The notes under the pieces are model-generated. The model had not been told where the DNA came from, did no database searches, and saw only the letters and a list, made by a program, of their open reading frames with translations. A program made the position numbers and the translations under genes. Below, piece after piece: positions 59,400 to 64,000 of a stretch of DNA of 64,000 bases. This DNA is from Cacajao melanocephalus (taxonomy: Eukaryota > Chordata > Mammalia > Primates > Pitheciidae), in assembly GCA_963573385.1 (NCBI GenBank), contig CAUYLG010038350.1, positions 1-64,000 on the forward strand, given 5' to 3'. Position 1 is the stretch's first letter; the number at the start of each line of letters is the position of its first letter.

Positions 59400-59804
59400 G
59401 CACTAGATCGTCCTGAGAAGAAACATAACTGATGGTCATTAAGTAGGTCATTCTGTCCTCATTATTATTAAGAACTTCTCTGGAGTGAGGCTGTCTTGTG
59501 AACGTTCACCTGGAACACAAATATTCTCATCTCTGGGACAATTCTTGCCCGAACTTCGTCCCTAAGCCTGTGACGTATCTCTTTACAAGTCACTGAACCT
59601 CTGGAAAGACGATTTGCAACCATCACAGGCAATTTCTCATTCTAGGCAAAGTGGACAATGAGAAATGCCCCTTATATGTCTGCCCATTCTCCAGTGCCTC
59701 TCAGGACCACCCCTGAGAGAGGCTGTAGTTTGTTAGTTTTTGGCTGTAGCTTTATAGAAGGTCTACATCTGGCTTATGTTGTTATACCACAGAGAAGCAT
59801 CTGT

Positions 59805-60547
59805 TGATCTGGTTAGGATGTTTTGTCCCCTCCATATCTCATGTTGAAAAGTGACCTCCAGCCAGGCACAGTGGCTCACGCCTGTAATCCCAGCATTTTA
59901 GCACTTTGGGAAGCCGAGGCGGGTGGATCACTTGAGGCCAGGAGTTTGGGACCAGCCTGGCCAACATGGTGAAACCTTGCCTTTACTAAACATACAAAAA
60001 TTAGCTGGGTGTGGTGGTGCACACCTGTAATTCCAGCTGCTCGAGAAGCTGAGGCAGGAGACTCTCTGGGACCTGGGGGGGTGGACCCTGCAGTGAGCCA
60101 AGATTACGCCATTGCACCCCAGCCTGGGTGACAGAGTGAGACTCTATCTCAAAAAAAAAAAAAAAAAGAAAAAAGAAAACTGACCTCTAGTGTTGGAGGT
60201 GGTACCTGGTAGGTGTTTGGGTCATGGGGGTGGGTCCCTTATGAATGACTTAGCACCAGTCCCTTGGTGATGAGTAAGTTCTCACCCACTTCATGTGAGA
60301 TCTGGTTATTTAAAAGAGTCTGGGACTTCCCCCTTCTCTCTCTTGCTCTCGTTCTTGCCATGTGATACAGCAGCTCCCCCTTTGCATTCTATCATGATTG
60401 GAAGCTTCCTGAGGCCCTCACCAGAAGTAGATGCTGGCACCATGCTTCCTGTACAGCCTGAAGAACCACGATCCTATTAAACTCCTTTTCTTTTTAAATC
60501 ATCCAGCCTCAAGTATTCCTTTACAGCGATGCAGACAGATTAGCACA
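59805..60547 (+). mobile_element. Solo MSTB-type LTR with 5-bp target duplication, split by an Alu
   Basis: It begins 'tgatctggttaggatgtttt' and ends 'gacagattagcaca', with 'ccctcaccagaagtagatgc' and 'catgcttcctgtacagcctg' inside. 'tctgt' flanks it perfectly (59800-59804 and 60548-60552), which proves the LTR boundaries. There is no internal region, so it is a solo LTR of the non-coding MaLR type. Confidence 0.94.
59861..60174 (+). mobile_element. Alu nested in the MSTB LTR
   Basis: Full Alu with an A-tail. The flanks 'gaaaagtgacctc' (59846-59858) and 'gaaaactgacctc' (60175-60187) are its target-site duplication. Confidence 0.95.
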
Positions 60548-60552
60548 TCTGT

Positions 60553-62360
60553 AAGCCAGAGATTTTCACCAGTTGGTCATAGATATCTTCTTATGAGACC
60601 AATGAGGGGGTTTGAGGGTGAAGAGGAAGTCAAGAGAGTGAGCAACCCATGTAGGCAACTTAGTTATGCCTTTAGGCTCATCCTATTTATACCTCTTGAG
60701 CATGGATTGTGCTATCACAACTATATTTATAGCTCAATGGAAAAGACAGCATCCAGTTTATGATGAGTTGTTTAAATCTCATGGTCACCAGGTGTCCTAT
60801 GGTCAGATCTTCAGACTCTACGTAATTTCCCACCCCCCACCCCAAAAAAAAATCCAAGAGCGGTTTCTCAAAAGAAAATGAATTACTTGCTGAAGGAAAT
60901 GAGACTTGCTCATAAATCATGGGGCTCTCTAATGAAATTTCTCTTCTGGAACTTGCTGTAGCTTCTCAAGAGGATCTTGCTTTTTTATGGAAATTTGAGC
61001 ACAATTGGATCTGATGGACCATTGGGTAGGCCAAGTGACAGACTGCCTGAATTGAATTTTGAACTAGCTAGAAGGCATTCTCTTATGGTTCCCATCTGCA
61101 TTGGGCAGACTTTCAACTTCTATGGTAAATACATCATGGTAGAACACCATTAAAATGGAATACGCCTCAAAAATAAGACATCTACCAAAATTTATTCTTC
61201 TGCCTTAGTGATGGACACTCAGGGTCATAAGAACTTCTCTCACTTGTGCAGGAATATTCCAGCATGACCACACTCTTGCTGAAAATAGTCTACTGCTCTC
61301 AGTCCTTGGGAAGGAATCACAGTTTTGGGTTTGAGTCTGATTGGGCCTACAGCTAGATGGTTTTAGGACAGAATTCTGCTTATCAGCTGACTTGCATAGG
61401 CCTCAATTCCAACCAACATACCTTAACCAGCATACCTTAGGTCTTAGACGTTTTGCTTCCTTAAAGGCCACTAACTAATAATCACTAAAGGTTTTGGAAT
61501 TTTTTTCATCAGCATAGTTATTCAGGTCAGATAGTTTATTTTACTTTGGAGAAACTGGGAGAAAATTTGTAGTATGGAAAGCTTGTAGTATGGAAACTTA
61601 TACTATGGAAACTGCCTTCAACAAAGGCATCTCTCTTCTTCACTCAAGAGGTTCTGGTTCAGTCAAGTAACTCAAAATTGGTGATTAAGGAGAGATGTAG
61701 TGATTTCTTCCCATTGTGACTGAAGTACAGCCTTTACTTGCTAACACAGGGAGTTTGTGTGTGAAACAGTGAAGTCAATGGGTTGTCTATTCAGCTCAAT
61801 CTCATGAGATCTCTGCTTGTTAATCCTTTCTCCAAGATGTGATCACTACACACATCCCAGTTTTTGTTCATGTGAGTAAGGGCTGCCACCTAAGCTCAGC
61901 CACCCCTGTTTCTTCCCATTCCACTTGAAATCTGGGGGCTCATTTCCATTGCTGTCTCTCCCGCCAGCATTTTCGATCTAGGGAGAACTGCCAGAAAAAT
62001 GCCTATTAAAAATTCAAATGGTTTCTCCAATAGTCTGTTTTCATAGGATCAGTGAAAATATAGTCTTTTCTTCTATATTGGGGGATGGGGGGATGCTTGA
62101 GGAGAAAGAATCGGTAGGAATGACATGAAAAATTCAAGCCAGAATTTCTGTCTCCTAGTCTTTGTGAAGTATTTCTGTTAACATTATCCCGAGGAATGTC
62201 TGGCTTCTCAGTGTTATTTAGTGTGTGCCAAGATTGGTCTAGGGTGGCATTAGCCAATCAAGCCAACTCTTAGAACTGAAGCCTGCAGCCCTAGCTAGCA
62301 AATGGAATGAAAGAAGCAATATGACCACATTCAGCCTGATTTAAAATTATGCTATCTCTT
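60553..62360. other. PROS1 intron 1, unassigned
   Basis: 1.8 kb without Alus. It may hold old LTR-element interior sequence, as at 58.3-59.0 kb, but I cannot assign it. At 61568-61612 the phrase 'agtatggaaa' repeats three times. Confidence 0.3.
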
Positions 62361-62362
62361 TT

Positions 62363-62830
<468 letters not shown>

Positions 62831-63317
62831 ATCGATTTAAAAAGCATCAGCTGCTGCTTTTTGTCTCCTATCTCTATTTCTGAAATCTGAATTTGGCATA
62901 AAAAGCTCAAAATCCAGGGGTTTCCAGCCTTATCTCTTCCTTCAACTGACCTTTCCCTGCTTCTCCTCTCAAAATGGACCGTTCTCTGTCCTTTCTTATC
63001 TATGACGTTTTCACATGCTGACCCTTCTGTTTGAAAGATGATTCCTGTTTGTCATCCTCCCAGACATTCCAGGTGATCTGTCCAAAGACCACTCAAGTTC
63101 CAACTTTATGATTTTGTTTCCCTTTCTTAGAATCATGAATTGAACTATGATAAAGCTTTGTAGGATCTTAATTTTTCCATTTATATTAAAGGATAATTTA
63201 GAAAAGTGTTTCTTTCTCAATAGCTAGTCTCTAATATTTTTAAAACCTTCTTTGCTTTTTTTTTTCTCTTTTGTTTTATTGGTTATTTTATTCAAGGAAC
63301 AAACCTGAAAAACTTCA
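62831..63317. other. PROS1 intron 1, unassigned
   Basis: 62890-63130 resembles an L2 3' end in phrase order ('gcttctcctctcaaaatgga', 'tttcccttt', 'gtttgtcatcctcccagaca'), but only weakly. Confidence 0.3.
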
Positions 63318-64000
63318 TTATTTTTTATTATATTTTAAGTTCTGGGGTACATGTGCAGAATGTGCAGGTGTGTTACATAGGTACACACATGCCTTGGTGA
63401 TCTGCTGCATCCACCTCCCCCCTCCATCATCTACATTAGGTGTTTCTCCTAATGTTATCCCTCCCCAATCCCCTCACTCCCCGTTATCCCTCACCTAGCC
63501 CCAACCCCCGACAGGCCCTGGTGTGTGTTGTTCCCTTTTTTGTGTCCATGTATTCTCATTGTTTAACACTCACTTATGAGTGAGAACATGCTGTGTTTGG
63601 TTTTCTGTTCTTGTGTCAGTTTGCTGAGAATGATGGTTTCCAGTGTCATCCATGTCCCTGCAAAGGACACGAACTAATCTTTTTTTTATGGCTGCATAGC
63701 ATTCCATGTCGTATATGTGCCACATTTTCCTTGTCCAGCCTATTATTGATGGGCATTTGGGTTGGTTCTAAGTCTTTGCTATTGTAAACAGTGCTGCAAT
63801 AAACATACATGTGCATGTGTCTTTATAACAATGTTTTATAATCCTCCGGGTATATACCTAGTAATGGGATTGCTGGGTCAAATGGTATTTCTATTTCTAG
63901 ATCCTTGAGGAATCTCCACACTGTCTTCCACAATGGGTGGACTAAATTATACTCTCACCAACAGTGTAAAAGCGTTTCTATTTCTCCACATCCTCTCCAG
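63318..64000 (-). mobile_element. L1 LINE 3' end, runs off the window
   Basis: Reads as the reverse complement of a primate L1: the 3' UTR terminus ('attttaagttctggggtaca') at about 63330, then 3' UTR and the end of ORF2 up to the right edge ('cagtaatggg'-type region at 63862). The frames are broken by substitutions. The poly(A) side is at 63318. Confidence 0.94.

Overview
This window is nuclear DNA from a primate, almost certainly a simian. It is packed with full-length AluS/Y-type and AluJ elements, THE1/MST and MLT1 LTRs, and the L2/MIR/L3 fossils of all mammals. Its three protein genes match, in order and relative orientation, the human 3q11.2 neighbourhood PROS1 - ARL13B - STX19. As I remember the human assembly, PROS1 and STX19 lie on the minus strand and ARL13B on the plus strand, so this window reads in the opposite direction. 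Several STX19 and ARL13B residues differ from my memory of the human proteins. A monkey or other non-human primate is possible, but I cannot settle the species.

Layout. Positions 1-805 are an L1 fragment. STX19 (+ strand) has its whole coding sequence in one exon at 7825-8709, with a poly(A) signal at 8852. It sits inside an ARL13B intron, antisense to that gene. ARL13B runs on the - strand: coding exon 1 at 43992-44050, exon 2 at 27102-27172 and exon 3 at 19138-19387. Together they encode residues 1 to about 127, the start of the GTPase domain. Later exons were not found and should lie left of position 1. Intron 1 carries an HMGN1 processed pseudogene (35132-36651, + strand). A CpG-rich ARL13B promoter lies at about 43850-44600 and holds two RFX-type X-box sequences and a CRE. 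From 44.6 to 51.4 kb is the spacer between the divergent ARL13B and PROS1 promoters, which contains a U6 snRNA pseudogene, a tiny retro-insertion and several Alus. PROS1 exon 1 (51774-51849, + strand) encodes the signal peptide. The rest of the window is PROS1 intron 1: Alus, one 7SL-like fossil monomer, MLT1 and MSTB LTRs and, at the right edge, an L1 3' end.

Function. ARL13B is a palmitoylated small GTPase of the ciliary membrane, STX19 an unusual Qa-SNARE without a transmembrane anchor, and PROS1 the anticoagulant protein S. They are neighbours but no shared pathway is evident. I found no CRISPR array, operon or undescribed enzyme system. The observations most worth following are local: a perfect 18-bp tandem duplication over the ARL13B exon 3 splice donor, the paired X-boxes, and several small retro-insertions of unusual form. 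Repeat family names rest on recalled consensus sequences, and boundaries without target-site duplications are approximate.
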